NCBI RefSeq assembly: GCF_024679245.1
Contig: NC_090178.1
Location: forward strand, 17,548,213 to 17,612,212
Length of the DNA stretch: 64,000 bases
Origin: Pseudorasbora parva
Lineage: Eukaryota; Chordata; Actinopteri; Cypriniformes; Gobionidae
Reading direction: 5' to 3'
Part shown: piece by piece, positions 1 to 11,443 of the stretch
Layout of the letters: the number at the start of each line of letters is the position of its first letter
Position numbering within the stretch: position 1 is the stretch's first letter
The notes under the pieces: generated by a model
Told to the model about the DNA's origin: nothing
The model's input: only the letters and a program-made list of their open reading frames with translations
Database searches by the model: none
Made by a program: the position numbers and the translations under genes

Positions 1-487
1 GTGTTTTGTAAAATTTTCTGTTGCATTTTACGATGCGATATCCAGAAATGTTAAGAGGGTTTCAAATAATAATGACATTTTTTATTTATTATTATTTGTG
101 TATTATTATTAGGACCCACACACATTCCCCCATTGCATCATTATACATTATATTCAACATTATATAGTCGTTTAATCTCCGTAAACTTACATTTTTTTCC
201 TGCACGCATACTCTCCCAGTGCTCAAAGCGTCCTGCCTCTCCCGCTATTAATGCTCTAATACATATAAGAATAAACCATCTAAAATGCTTTGAACAACCA
301 TAATACTAAAACTAAATGTGATCTGGAGATCAGGTCTGTGTTTAATACAGTATGTGCGTCGTTGTAAATCTGTTCCACATAAACCATCATTCGTATCTCT
401 TCAGAAGACTTGGATTTAGATTAGACACTTGATTAGTTATTTTTACAATGCCTTTATGACATTTTTTGGGGATCTTTTAAGTTTGAG
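1..487. other. AT-rich non-coding sequence
   Basis: No gene, RNA gene or clear repeat boundary is visible. The stretch is AT-rich with short TTATTATT runs near 80-110. Confidence 0.5.
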
Positions 488-770
488 AGGAATAATGGAC
501 TTTAAATGGAGGGACAGAAATCCATCAGGTTTCATAAAGAATATATTCATTTGTGTTTGGAAGTTAAACAAAAGACGACATGATGGCGAGTACATGAGGA
601 CAGAGTTTACATTTGTAAATTTGTGTTTGGGTGAATTATACCTTATAAATAGGCCTATACAGCAAGTTGAGCCTTGGATAAAACAACTCTATATCGCAAA
701 TCATATAGTTTCCATCAACGATACATATCGTCATATTTGTTATATCGTTATATATCGTTAGTTATCCTGA
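488..770 (+). repeat. Dispersed repeat, copy 1 (inverted partner at 8755-9035)
   Basis: The block from TGGACTTTAAATGGAGGGAC through the TATCG-rich tail near 760 matches the reverse complement of 8755-9035 in the same order: the growth of GGAGGGACAGAAATCC, then CATTTGTGTT, then CTTGGATAAAACAA and the ATATCGCAA tail. The family resembles short non-autonomous DNA repeats common in cyprinid genomes, recognised from memory. The 110-codon open frame at 429-761 runs through this repeat and is not a gene. Confidence 0.7.
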
Positions 771-1372
771 TGGTGTTTTGTCTGTTTATTGAGAGGCCAC
801 TTTCTATGAACTCTGGTTCATCGTGTGACTTTCTATTGTACCACCTATATTTTTATTATTAGTATGGTGATTATCAGTACATTTTAATGTAAAAAGCAGA
901 TTTTTTGTAATAGATTGGTTAGATTACATTATACCACTTAATGAGTAAAACATAAGTTGTAAAATACAGGCACCCACAACTGCCTTATTTTTACGGTAAA
1001 TTTAACAGAATATTCCTTTACAGTGTAACTTCACACATAAATCTTGTGTGAAAAAACATTGTTCAATTTCATTGTGAAAACCTCGCTGTAACCTCAATAT
1101 TTTAAAGAATACAGGGGGAAAGTCTAAATTAACCTTTGTGCAATCAACATTATGCCACAATTGCTGTCAATTGAGCTTAACTTGCATTGAACCAAGATCA
1201 TTCCTTTAATGAAGCCCCCATATTCTCACCACTCTGTGACATTTCATCCTCTTTTCATGAGCAAACACACCTCAATCCCAGGAGGTTTTTTTTAGCTATG
1301 AAGCTTTGCAACATGGTGCCTGGTTTGTAAAATAAATAAAAACGCATGCTAACACAATTGGGTGGGAGACCT

Positions 1373-1375
<3 letters not shown>
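771..1375. other. AT-rich non-coding sequence with a CACTGTAA-type end
   Basis: No gene is visible. Around 980-1026 there is a fragment with TTTACGGTAAATTTAACAG and a TTTACAGTG end, of the same kind as the CACTGTAA-ended elements elsewhere in the window. Confidence 0.4.

Positions 1376-1453
<78 letters not shown>
1376..1453. repeat. (TG)n microsatellite
   Basis: An uninterrupted GT/TG dinucleotide run of about 78 bp, followed by an imperfect tail ending at about 1465. Open frames through it on either strand are translations of the repeat. Confidence 0.98.
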
Positions 1454-1456
<3 letters not shown>

Positions 1457-1465
1457 TGTGTGTAC

Positions 1466-2353
1466 AGAGATGGATCACCACAGCCTCTATCTTCTCCGTG
1501 GCCATGCCTAGCAGCGCGTCCGCGCGTCAGCAGCGGGCCGATTTACATTAGGGAGATTTAAGCTGTCTGAGCCAATGGTGACAAGTCAAGGTGTTTCACT
1601 TTAATTACAGCCGGCAAGGTCACCTCCCTCCCCGCTCACCCTCACTCACAAGGAGCACAGAGAAATGGCAAAGAGAGAGAGGGAGCGCTCACACATGTTT
1701 TTTACATTTATGTTTAAAGACCTCATGTTTTTGAAAACAGGACAGCCTTAATTACAAACACTGGCACGTGACCAACCGTCTCTTGCTCTTTCACATCGAC
1801 AAAACAGACACGTTCACATGGAAACAGTCTGTTAGAAATAATACCACATGACAAAATAAATGCTGAAGCATGGGAGGCTATTTCTTTAATGCTTCGCATT
1901 GCATTGTGGCTGACATAATGTATTATGATGCCATAATACGAAAGATTTTGCTTTTTTCAGCTCTTCGTTTTACAATAGCTGCCTCTTTCGCGCAGCCCGA
2001 GGCTGTTGTTCTGTAAAGTGGATATGACAGGCGCTGAGTGCAAACAGTAGCTTAAAGGTGTGAGATTTCAGACCATCAGTAGCCCTCTGCAGGATTCAGG
2101 ATACTGCGCTGATGAGAGGTGTCAGACAGGTGTCTAGGGGTCTTTTTCTCTCCATCCCATGACAAGTGAGAGCAAGCCCCCTGGGCAAGCTGATAGTCTA
2201 CATTGCCTATCTCCTCACACATCTGTCATTGAATCCCAGGCCTTACTTGCCCCTTTTCCACCAGGAGGATCCTGGTACTGGTGCTGGAGTTCAGTCTACA
2301 TTTCCTCACATTTACACTGCAAAAGGTGGTTCAGGGTCAGAAAAACTAATTAT
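1466..2353. other. Low-repeat non-coding sequence
   Basis: No gene or clear repeat is recognised. Base composition is moderate, with a short GA-rich run at 1670-1690. The two overlapping open frames at 2159-2416 have no supporting splice or start context. Confidence 0.4.
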
Positions 2354-2800
2354 GGGCCCTATTTTAACAATCTGAGCACGTGGTCTGAAGCGTGCGCATG
2401 CGAATCCACTTTCTAGTTTAGTTTAATGACGGAAAAAACAGTCAGCGCACCAGGCTCAAAATCTAATAGGGTTGTACGCAAGTAAGGTGTGTTTTAGGCA
2501 TAACGGGCAATAAACAAATCAGAGTTTCATCTCCCATTCCCTTTAAAAGCCAGGCGCGTTTGCACCATGATGGATTTGCTATTTACATGGCGTAATTTCC
2601 GAGGGGAAAGACACTCCTCCATTGGGGAATCCTTAAATTTTACGCCGCGCTCCACTTTATTCCTATGGGTGACGTCAAGCGACTTTAACCCGCCCACATA
2701 GCATTCTGGGAAGGCAGCGCTGCATTTGAACCGATTTGAACTCACAAATGACGGGAAGCGTCACAACATCACGCTTCAGTCGTGTCACAAACGTGGATCT
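2354..2800. repeat. Dispersed repeat starting GGGCCCTATTTTAAC
   Basis: The start GGGCCCTATTTTAACAATCT and the later segments CAATAAACAAATCAGAG and CCCTTTAAAAGCCAGGCGCG are features of a repeat widespread in fish genomes, recognised from memory. The part at 2645-2690 (CGCGCTCCACTTTATTCC and the following GACGTCAAGCGACTT) is also present, reverse complemented, inside the TTAA-flanked element near 32550-32592, so the two families share a segment. Boundaries are approximate and I cannot place it in a superfamily. Confidence 0.65.
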
Positions 2801-2804
2801 CCAT

Positions 2805-3213
2805 GGTAACACATGAGAATGAACCTCATTGGTTGAGCTTTTGTTTAACACAACTGATGTGTGAGTTGATGGTCTTCTAATAAAAGCATGAATAAAAGCC
2901 TAAATTTAATCTGTTCGTGTGAAATTTAAATTTAAAGGGATCGTGTCTCTTGAGAAAATTTTGACTAAAAAAAATTCTTAATTCGTATGGATACGTTTTA
3001 CAATCTGTATGAACTTTTTAAAGCATCAAAGTTTAATTTGCGTAGATTTCAATGGAGGGATGCAAAGCTCAAAAAGCATCAAAAAGTTCTTCATTTGTGT
3101 CCCGAAGATGAGCGGAAATCATACGGGTTTGGAACGACATTAGGGTGATTGATCAATGGCAGATTTTTAATTTGAACAATCTAGAAGAGAAGAATAGTGG
3201 GTGAACTATCCCC
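2805..3213. repeat. Non-autonomous DNA repeat ending in GGGTGAACTATCCCC
   Basis: The block holds CATGAGAATGAACCTCATTG, then AAAGGGATCG, then CTTCATTTGTGTCCCGAAGA, and ends GGGTGAACTATCCCCTTAA. These are landmarks of a very abundant cyprinid repeat, recognised from memory. The left AGGGATC and right GATCCCC-like ends form short inverted repeats next to TTAA, so the true element may be 2937-3211. It is related to the larger copy at 62995-63893. Confidence 0.65.
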
Positions 3214-3624
3214 TTAATATAAATGAAAGATTAAAGCAGGGCTGGGACACACTAGGGGGCCTCAGTAAACCTCTAAGGGGGCCACGGGTTGAAAATTGTT
3301 ATTGGTATAGTGAAACAACTTAAAATGACTGAAGTTACTGAATAACGTAGTTCTTGAAACTTCTGTAATGCATCATGGTTATTTTATTAATACATAAATT
3401 CAAGACAACAAATTGAAAACCACCACTGGTACCCAAAAACGTGCAATATAAATGGAACAAATTATTATTATTATGATTATTATTATAAAGACACCAAATT
3501 ACATTACAAAACATGTGAAAAGACAAAACTACAACCACAATGTGATATTTATATACGCTCAGGATAAGTAATAACAGTGTTATGTCTTTGTTCGACTCTT
3601 AAGTCTGCATATAGAAAAAGGAGT

Positions 3625-3672
<48 letters not shown>

Positions 3673-4673
3673 AAGTGGGCATACTTGAACATCTACACTG
3701 AAACATTTTGAAAAGCACTGCTTTTTGGAAGCACTGTATCAAATTCACATGGTTTGTCTGGGATTTATCATGTGTTCATGTTCCCAGTCTAGCATCTCGG
3801 TTTTATGCAATATTACAGACCGAAACCCCCACGGCATGTGTTTAAGAGTAGAGCCCACTGAGTGGCATTGAATTCAGATCTAAACGCACACAAACGCATT
3901 TGCACATGCACATACAATCGGGAAGACGGTGAGCTGTCAGTTAAATGCATCCATACCTTTCTTATCAGCATCACAGCTTTGCCAGAGAGAGCCATGGTCA
4001 AATTAAAAGGAAGGGGTGTGAAGTGGAGAGAGAAAAAAAAGAGGGAAGTGCCTCCTGGAGAAGTTATTAAAAAGAGGGGGGGGGGGGGGTGAAAGAAAAA
4101 TAGAGAGCATAGAAACCTGGCTGCAGTTCAAAAGGGGAGGGTCCTTTGCGTCTTAAGACTCCAAATGGCAGTTGCTGGCAAGGCTGCAAAACACACAATG
4201 CCTCGTGGCCAAATGGCAACACACAACTCTCTGACAGGGAATAGTGAGGGGGGAGGAACTAGGGCAAGGGGGTTAACTAATTTGGTACCATTTCTTGTCT
4301 AGGCAAATGAAGGAAATGACCTAAAGTGATGCTAACCCTTAACCACAGGGAAAATGTGAAAGTGTGAAACCCTGGGCCAACGGGAATTGGAATCTGTATG
4401 TTTATTTATCATTTTTATGACTGACTGTTATGAGAGACCAGACTCTATCGCTTGGGGTCTACCTTCTGTATAGCTTATAATCATGATAGGTGGCTTTTAG
4501 GTGTAGCTACAGTAAATGCATAGAGAGGATTATGTGAAAACCGTGGTTGGAAATGTAAAAGGCAAGCAGGATACATAAACTACACAGATCAACCCAAATG
4601 GGTGTGTAAACCAACACTCTATGTACACCTATATCTAAACCACCAATTTTAATGAGACACTTTTTCATTGCAG
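3214..4673. other. Low-repeat non-coding sequence
   Basis: Apart from the TG tract at 3627-3671 and a run of 14 G at 4076-4089, I see no repeat or gene. Open frames of 60-76 codons at 3335-3538 and 3813-4092 are short and unsupported. Confidence 0.4.
3627..3671. repeat. (GT)n microsatellite
   Basis: A 45 bp uninterrupted GT run. Confidence 0.97.
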
Positions 4674-4795
4674 GTATGCAGCTAAGCAGATTTATGCACC
4701 GTCCTCCTCTCCCACCGCTGCTGTAGCCCTGACCTCAGGTCAGTAGCAAGGCTGGATGGAGGAACACAAGCTCACAGTTCATTACAGTCTGCAAG
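4674..4795 (+). other. Exon-like segment, unidentified
   Basis: The segment follows a good acceptor (TTTTTCATTGCAG ending at 4673) and precedes a consensus donor (AAG then GTGAGC at 4796). It is 122 bp. One frame reads 23 residues (beginning YAAKQIYAPSSS) and then stops at TAG 4744-4746, so as coding sequence it would be a last coding exon or a poison exon. It could equally be an exon of a non-coding RNA or chance. I do not recognise the peptide. Confidence 0.22.
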
Positions 4796-5208
4796 GTGAG
4801 CCTACTGCACAACACACCCAATCTCATTCTTAATCATACTGGTTATATGATACAGCACATGGAGAAATCAGCTCTGGTAGTAAATAGTAAATGGTACAAG
4901 AACATGTTACAATGCAAGAATATTATTCATATAATTAAAATGTTACATACCTGAGCAACATCACATGAGCAAGAGTGTATGAGATTGTTCGAGTAAACAG
5001 AGCCACACGACGCGCATACCAACAGCATGATTGTGATTTTGCTCAACAGTTCAATAAACAAGAAGTTAATGTTGATTAACTTACATATATGCATTACTTC
5101 CTGGTAATTTGTTAGTTTCTTGCTGTCCCAATAATTCCAAAATAATCCACAGCAGTCGCACGTCTCTGAGCAAACACACAGCAGCAGAACTTAAATGAAT
5201 CAGTAAGC
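4796..5208. other. AT-rich non-coding sequence
   Basis: No gene or clear repeat is recognised. Confidence 0.4.
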
Positions 5209-6501
5209 GCGTTTCCATTACCCTTCAAATTGCGCAAATTGAAATTGCGAATTGAAAATACGCCCAATGGAAACGCGGCAATTTCGCAAAAACTCCCATA
5301 TATCGCAAAAAAGTTTTTACGCTCTCATGAGGTGGTTTTTCAGGCGATTCGAAAAAGGACATTTTCGCAAAACTGCAATGGAAACGTTTTTTTCGCATTT
5401 ACATGTCACCTGTTGCGATGACGCATTGCTGCAACATAGGGCCTATATATTATATTTTCCACTCAATTGTGTCGTAATAACAAGATAATGTAGTTAAAAG
5501 GACATATATTTTCTCCTAATAAGGACTACGGGCTATATATACTGTAATTAAGACATATATTCAAGAAAAGTATTAAAGCAGAAAGAGGCAGCCTGTATTT
5601 TCAGCCTTACTCAAAGGCTGAGGAAACAGGCCAGTTACGCACGTCAATCCATTCCAGACGATCTTAGTTTGCTTCTTATCTAATAAACAGGCATTTAATT
5701 GATGAAACATCGATCAAAATAAAAATACAATTTATACAAAACTAAATATATTTTTTAAGAAAGACTTTCTAGAAAATAAAACTCGAAGTGATCAAAATCA
5801 TGTGACTCCCCAGGTCTCAAACATATTGCGATTCTTACTCATGCTGCTCACTTTTCATAACCAACATATAAATTAAAATAATAATATTACAGGCTAATGT
5901 TTAGGCCGAAACGCAGCCTATTTAGTTTCGTAGTTAGGCTATGTTTTATTTAACCCCCGGCCGATAAAAGCGCCGACGTTCTCATTTTTCCTTCTTCCTT
6001 TAAGAGAGATGAAACAATTTACAATACTCTTGTCATTTTTAGCTATACAGATGAGTTCAAGACATAATTATATACTATAAACTGTCTATTTTTATTTGTG
6101 GACTCGGGGAACTAATTATTTTGCATGCACTCACTCCAAACGCGGTCTCCATTTCAAAAAAATTATTTTGTTTATTAAATGCCAATTTTTTCTTTTCCAA
6201 AGCATTTCTAAGTTCAGTTTAAATGCCAATCAAACGAAATATCTAGCCAAAATAACGAAAGTGGTGAAAATAAAAATAAAACATTTGAGTTAACATGCAA
6301 ATTCAAACATTTCGCTCTTCTCTATATGCGTCAACCTGCCGCGCTTAAAAGTCGATCATTCTTTACAGATGACGGTTCGGTTTGGAGAGAAGACGAGATG
6401 GAGTTCTTTATTAAACTCATAAAAGACAATATAGGATTACAGTAATACTGGATTCTAAACACAGAAATGCTACATTATCATGAAGACCTTGAAGCAGATC
6501 T

Positions 6502-6596
<95 letters not shown>

Positions 6597-6872
6597 CATA
6601 TCCGTGCCGCTTAAGTAACCTAAGGGGCTTTCCTTGCCATTAATGCTTGGATAACACATATGTCTCCTTCCAATAAAAATAATGGCTAGTGTGATGGATG
6701 GGATGTACAAACCTACCAAGTGCCATCATTTTGGACTGACCTATCGCGAGAGGAAAGTAATATGTTTTAGTCGCATAACTGCAGCTATGGAAACGCTGTC
6801 ATTTCGCAACAGTTTTTTATCGACATTTAAGAAATATCGCAAAAGTTTTTCGCAAATCTGTAATGGAAACGC
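5209..6872. mobile_element. Putative 1.66 kb non-autonomous DNA transposon with GCGTTTCCATTAC ends
   Basis: The left end reads GCGTTTCCATTACCC at 5209. The right end reads GTAATGGAAACGC ending at 6872, its reverse complement. Both subterminal zones (5209-5440 and 6735-6872) are packed with ATGGAAACG, TTTCGCAAA and ATCGCAAAA motifs in both orientations. Between them lies AT-rich DNA without a transposase and a long CA tract. The two zones might instead be two separate copies of a short repeat. Target duplications are not evident. Confidence 0.55.
6503..6594. repeat. (CA)n microsatellite
   Basis: A 92 bp uninterrupted AC run inside the 5209-6872 element. The 100-codon minus-strand open frame across it is a translation of the repeat. 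Confidence 0.98.
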
Positions 6873-7799
6873 AGCTAGTGTTTCAGAATCGAGTGAATGA
6901 TTAAATGACTCACTTGAAGACGGTCGCATGTTTGAACGAATCAAATTAGTGAATGATTCAATACCCCACTCTAGTTGTTTTTTTTTGTTTTTGTTTTGTT
7001 AAAAACATACCATGTAACATATTCAATTACATTTTAAACATATTAAATATAACAAAATGCATTAAAGAAATACAGATAGACATGGAAACAACAAAAAACA
7101 AAGAAGACAAAAAGATACAAAGACACATAAGTTGCCTGGGTAACATAAAAAACAAAACAATTTTATACATTTACACTTTAAAGGGCAAAAAATATTAATA
7201 TAGCGATACAGTTTTCACTGCTTTGGGGTTAAGTGCGCATATAGTTTCACTCTAGTTGGTCCATAAATGAATCAGTGTTTGAACAAATCGACTTGCTCAA
7301 AAAATACACTTTTACTTTTACTTACTGGAGCAATGTAACCTGCAAATGGGTCGCAGAAAAAAAACACCATAATGCAGCTTTTTGGGCTGAATTAATATCA
7401 TAAAAATCACTACATTTATACTATAACTTTGATGTTATATCCAGGTCTTACAGGCAGATAAATAAAATAAACAAGGACGCTGATGTCCATTTATGCATAT
7501 ATTGAAGCCAGAGTGGGATAATAGCGGTTGAATGTGGGGTGTCTGTAAGAATTTACTGGCTTTGGCCCAGTACCTCCTGCCACCACAAACAATGACCCAA
7601 ATCTAATGACAGAAGACCCAGTGCACACAGAGTCTGTACAGAGGGTCTTTCCTGGCCCATCTGTCAGACTGCAAAATGCAAAGCCATTAAAAAGTCAATT
7701 CAAAGTTTTTTGTTCATGTATGCACACTAATGTCAACATACTGTTACAATGAATTGTGAGTTCCAGTTTACATATTTCACTTACATAACATATTACTGT
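6873..7799. other. AT-rich non-coding sequence
   Basis: Imperfect GAATGATTCA/AATCAGTGTTTGAAC motifs near 6890-6960 and 7265-7290 resemble those of the tandem repeat at 27669-27968. No gene is seen. Confidence 0.4.
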
Positions 7800-8420
7800 T
7801 GTTCTTAGTCTGAAGACACAAACCGCATTACTACAAGCTCTTTTTTAACAGCATTTCTGTCTCCCAGACACAAAAGCGAACAAAGCGAAGGGCCAGCCAA
7901 CGTTATGTGGTCATTCAAGAGAGCGAGATTTGAGGTGAATAGGCCCAGATTCAGACTTGACAGCAACAGCTGCTGAGAGATCTGCAAGCTAACAGCTGCT
8001 ACTTTCAAAATGCCTTTATTTTTTCTTTATTTTCAATTAAAAGCCTTTTTTCCTCTCTCGATCCAGCTCTTTGCTAATAACATAATGGCAGGTGGAATGT
8101 CATTGCTGGGTGTAATGCAGCTAAGTCCTGGTTGCTGTTTTAATGCCTTTCTAATTGGAGCCCACTCTCTGCCACAGCGTGCGGAAGGCAAACAGAAATG
8201 ATTTGTAAAATAACGACTGCGGAACTAATAACTAGCCTTCGTCCTAATGTAAGGCTTTTTGTGAGGTGAAAAAAAAAAAACTGTGAGAGCCCTAATTGGG
8301 TTTGCCTCAAAAAGACGTTTTAAACTCATCATTTCATTTCACAGGCTTTTTATGTCACATTTTGCTGGAGAAGAAAAAAGTCGAAGAGAAAGCGCTCTCT
8401 CATCCATTTTGAGGTTAATG
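7800..8420. promoter_or_regulatory. Candidate conserved non-coding element
   Basis: This stretch has no repeat families I recognise, no microsatellite and no convincing ORF. It contains many homeodomain-type TAAT cores and composite AT-rich blocks (ATGCCTTTATTTTTTCTTTA, TTTTAATGCCTTTCTAATTG). That texture is typical of vertebrate enhancers kept as conserved non-coding elements. The assignment is inference from appearance only. Confidence 0.25.
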
Positions 8421-8754
8421 GTCAAGTTTCAAGCTTTTAAAACAGGGTGAAACCACGCTGAAAGGATTTGGGTTAATTAACTAGAAAGGTGTTTTACTTT
8501 TTTGCTTCTCTGGATGACTTTTCAAAGTGATTTTTTTCCCATGCCACACAAAAACAAACAAGCTATGTTTTCTCCTGAAAGGTACGTACAGAGACGGTGC
8601 ATGGCTCACCAGATGATACACCGCATTAGGTATTCTAAAACAACACTTTTCCAACATTTTGCAGATTAAATGTTCTAACTATCTAGGCCTCACAAAGAGT
8701 TTGCCTTTTTATGCAAATCTGCCAATCTCTTCAGTCTAAATTCTGACGTTTGCT
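8421..8754. other. Low-repeat non-coding sequence
   Basis: Nothing beyond moderate AT richness is recognised. Confidence 0.4.
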
Positions 8755-9035
8755 ATGGTGCGTAACAATATTATTATATCAATATACTGTGATATAAAAA
8801 TGCGATGATATGTATTGTGATGTGAACAGTTTGTAGGCCTATCGCAATATAGAGTTTGTTTTATCCAAGACTCAGCTTACTGTATATCTAATATGAAAAT
8901 TCTGTCATCATGTTCTCACCCTCATGTCATTTCAAACCTATAAGCTTGAACACAAATGATACTTTATATGAAACTTGAGATTTCAGGATTTCTGTCCCTC
9001 CATTTAAAGTCCATGCCTATTCAAGTCCACCCCTT
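8755..9035 (-). repeat. Dispersed repeat, copy 2 (inverted partner of 488-770)
   Basis: Read on the minus strand it carries the same ordered blocks as 488-770 (GGACTTTAAATGGAGGGACA, CATTTGTGTT, GTCTTGGATAAAACAA, ATATTGCGATAGGCCT). It also keeps the end that copy 1 lacks (ACATGAGGGTGAGAACATGA and GACAGAATTTT), typical of abundant cyprinid short repeats. Confidence 0.7.
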
Positions 9036-9265
9036 TAGCCTTTTAATCTACAGTACTTTTTAAAAAACGTTTTATGTTTTAAAACTAATAATAATTACTA
9101 ATAACAATTAGTTTAGCTTGAAGTATCACAAAAGTATTCAGTATTGTGACTTGTTACACCTCTAACTATTTATTTTGGATATACTGTGCTTGCATTTGGA
9201 TTCTTGCCTCTCCTCGTCCCTGCTCACGTTACAAAAGCTCACTGTAAAAAAATAAAAAAATAAAA

Positions 9266-9269
<4 letters not shown>

Positions 9270-9357
<88 letters not shown>

Positions 9358-9358
9358 T
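9270..9358. repeat. (TA)n microsatellite
   Basis: About 89 bp of nearly perfect TA repeat, preceded by AAATAAAAAAATAAAAAAA. Confidence 0.97.
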
Positions 9359-9429
9359 TTAAAAAAATATTTTGTAGTTGCAAAAAATTATAAAATAGTA
9401 AGATAATATGAAATTATTTACTTTAATAC

Positions 9430-9516
9430 TAATAATAATTACACAGTACACACACATATATATTACTTTAACAAATTTTTTTATTTTGGATGCCATTAAT
9501 CACGATTATTTGATGT
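9430..9516. repeat. Fragment of an AT-rich fish repeat (GATGCCATTAATCACG end)
   Basis: TACACAGTACACACACATAT followed by TTTTATTTTGGATGCCATTA matches a repeat I know from zebrafish whose end reads TTTTATTTTGGATGCGATTA. Only this end is recognisable. The upstream TA tract could derive from its AT-rich body. Confidence 0.5.
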
Positions 9517-9779
9517 GGTTATATATTTTCTATTTAAAAATTAATGTATTAAAATTTACATATTTCAATATATTAAGATAGTTTTTATTAGTAACTTGTA
9601 GCTAACTACTTTTCCAAAAAAGTAATTTTGACTGTAATTATATTGTTTTAAATGATGAGTATAAGTATCTATGGTATATTAAAATAAGCCTCATAAAACC
9701 TGGAATGGATTGACTGTGTTAAAAAGTGTGTTAAATCAAATGCATATCAGTGCAATATAGGAAGGACTATGCAAGAAGA
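9517..9779. other. AT-rich non-coding sequence
   Basis: No gene or repeat recognised. Confidence 0.4.
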
Positions 9780-10560
9780 CTTCATAAACAGCCCAAACAG
9801 AGCTCTCCGTCTAGCCTGCATTAGTGTCCTGACCTGCAGGTCCTGTTGAATCTCTGTCACATTGTAATAACCTGTCTTTTATCTTAAACACCTCCTCTCC
9901 CCTCAGGCCATGGTAAAGCACCTGCAAGCCTGACATATATCAAAAGATAATGGTAAAAGCTGGATGATCTTTTTTTTATTTTATTGGAGCCTCCCTCCAC
10001 TAGCAGGCAAGATGTGGCAAGGTGTACAAATTAGCCTCGGCTCTTTTCAGCTGTTTCACTCGTAGATAAACAATGTCCTTAAAAAGCCTCTTCCCCGCTA
10101 TTCAGTTTTATAAGAGATTGAAATATTATCTTGACAAAAATAGCTGAGGAAATAAGCCCAAGGTGAGAAAGTATATAATTCGTCTAGCGCTACGCTGTGT
10201 ATTTGTTTTGCGAGAATGCTAATGAACAGGGGACAAACAACTTCGTAAAGCAGCATTCATTAATATTTGAAAACTATTGCTATGTAATTCATTTACTCTC
10301 CAAAATTCCTTACATAGCTCATTTAGATCATCACAATTTACTATGGATAATACAAAATACACATACTGTCAAGCTCACTGCTTATTAGATGTCATCTCAT
10401 ATATTCAAATCTCCTTTGCTACAGTCTGCATAATACTGTAAAGTTTAAAACACAGGAGCGTTATATGTTTTATGATATCATATCTCAGCAGTATCAGACT
10501 GAAATGAGGTAAATTAATCTATAGCCTGTAGCTGTTAGGAAAAAGCCACGCAGTGGACAA
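9780..10560. promoter_or_regulatory. Candidate conserved non-coding element cluster
   Basis: A low-repeat stretch with mixed composition, several TAAT and GATAA cores (9950, 10060, 10345) and no ORF of note. The 63-codon frame at 10197-10388 has no support. A regulatory role is inferred only from its repeat-poor texture. Confidence 0.22.
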
Positions 10561-10909
10561 CATCCACATCCGAGTACATCCGCTTTCACACACCTGCTCC
10601 AAAGCACAGCTGCAACACTCCTTCCACTCCGCAGGAGCTCACTTTCACAGCTGTAGATGCATTCTTAAAGTGTTACAGCTAATCTGAGATCAGATCGAGC
10701 TTGACCAAATGGATGTTGTTCACTGAATGCTATCTGTAAGACTGATCTGGAAACAGTATAGCCTCAGGTGGCCGCCTCACCTTAAAATACCTATTTTATA
10801 TACCAGCGTCTCAATTTCCCTGCCAAACATCTGCTTCCGAATTCTTTAACTACCCCTATTATGGCTAATTACATGAGATTTTATCTCAGGACCGACTCTT
10901 AAAGTTCAC
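10561..10909. other. Low-repeat non-coding sequence
   Basis: No gene or repeat recognised. Confidence 0.4.
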
Positions 10910-11208
10910 TTACGTCTCGCCTGCATACAAGCCAATGGGGCGAGAAGAGGGGTATGTGTGTGTTAACATGAGCCTTGTGTGACAGATGAGAGAGAGAGAG
11001 TGACATTCAGGGACGTTGAGAATGGCAGAGATGCCTGCTCCAGCTGGTAGTGATGTCTGTGCCAAATGTTTGTCGATGCGAGCAGCTTGCCGAAACATGG
11101 CAGTGGAGACCTGCGAGGCCTCCACAACGACCAGCTCAGAGCTATACAGGCCATCAGCTGCTGAACCCAGATATTCACTCACTGCCCAGATGGACTCATA
11201 CAGGCATT
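10910..11208 (-). pseudogene. Coding-looking minus-strand segment, unidentified exon or retrocopy fragment
   Basis: The minus strand is open from the codon after a TAA at about 11209 down to the stop at 10910. The part read from about 11205 to 10990 begins around LYESIWAVSEYLGSAADG and continues through VVVEASQVSTAMFRQAARID. It has vertebrate-like codon choice (many GAG, CTG, GTC, GCC and CAG) and an amphipathic-helix look. There is no natural ATG at the start, no good acceptor upstream and no donor downstream. It may be a retrocopy fragment, a decayed exon or a lucky frame. I do not recognise the family. The overlapping plus-strand frames (11016-11247) look less natural. Confidence 0.3.
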
Positions 11209-11443
11209 AAATACAGTAGAACAAAACACTGGACATCACAGAGATAACAGTAGCAGAATTGCAGCTTGAACAAAGATATGAAGAATGCGTATGAGTTGCT
11301 GTGACCAAGATTATGCACCTTTGGTTAGCACCACTTTCTTAAAACCAAAGACAAAAAAGATACTAAACCAGGCTTCAGCACAGTATGCGTAAATGCATAA
11401 ATGACTTGTGTAATGCAGTAAATCAGAGATTACATTAATTCTC

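Noticed and set aside
429..761. 110-codon frame at the left edge
   Set aside because: It runs through a dispersed repeat that recurs inverted at 8755-9035; the frame is not kept there.
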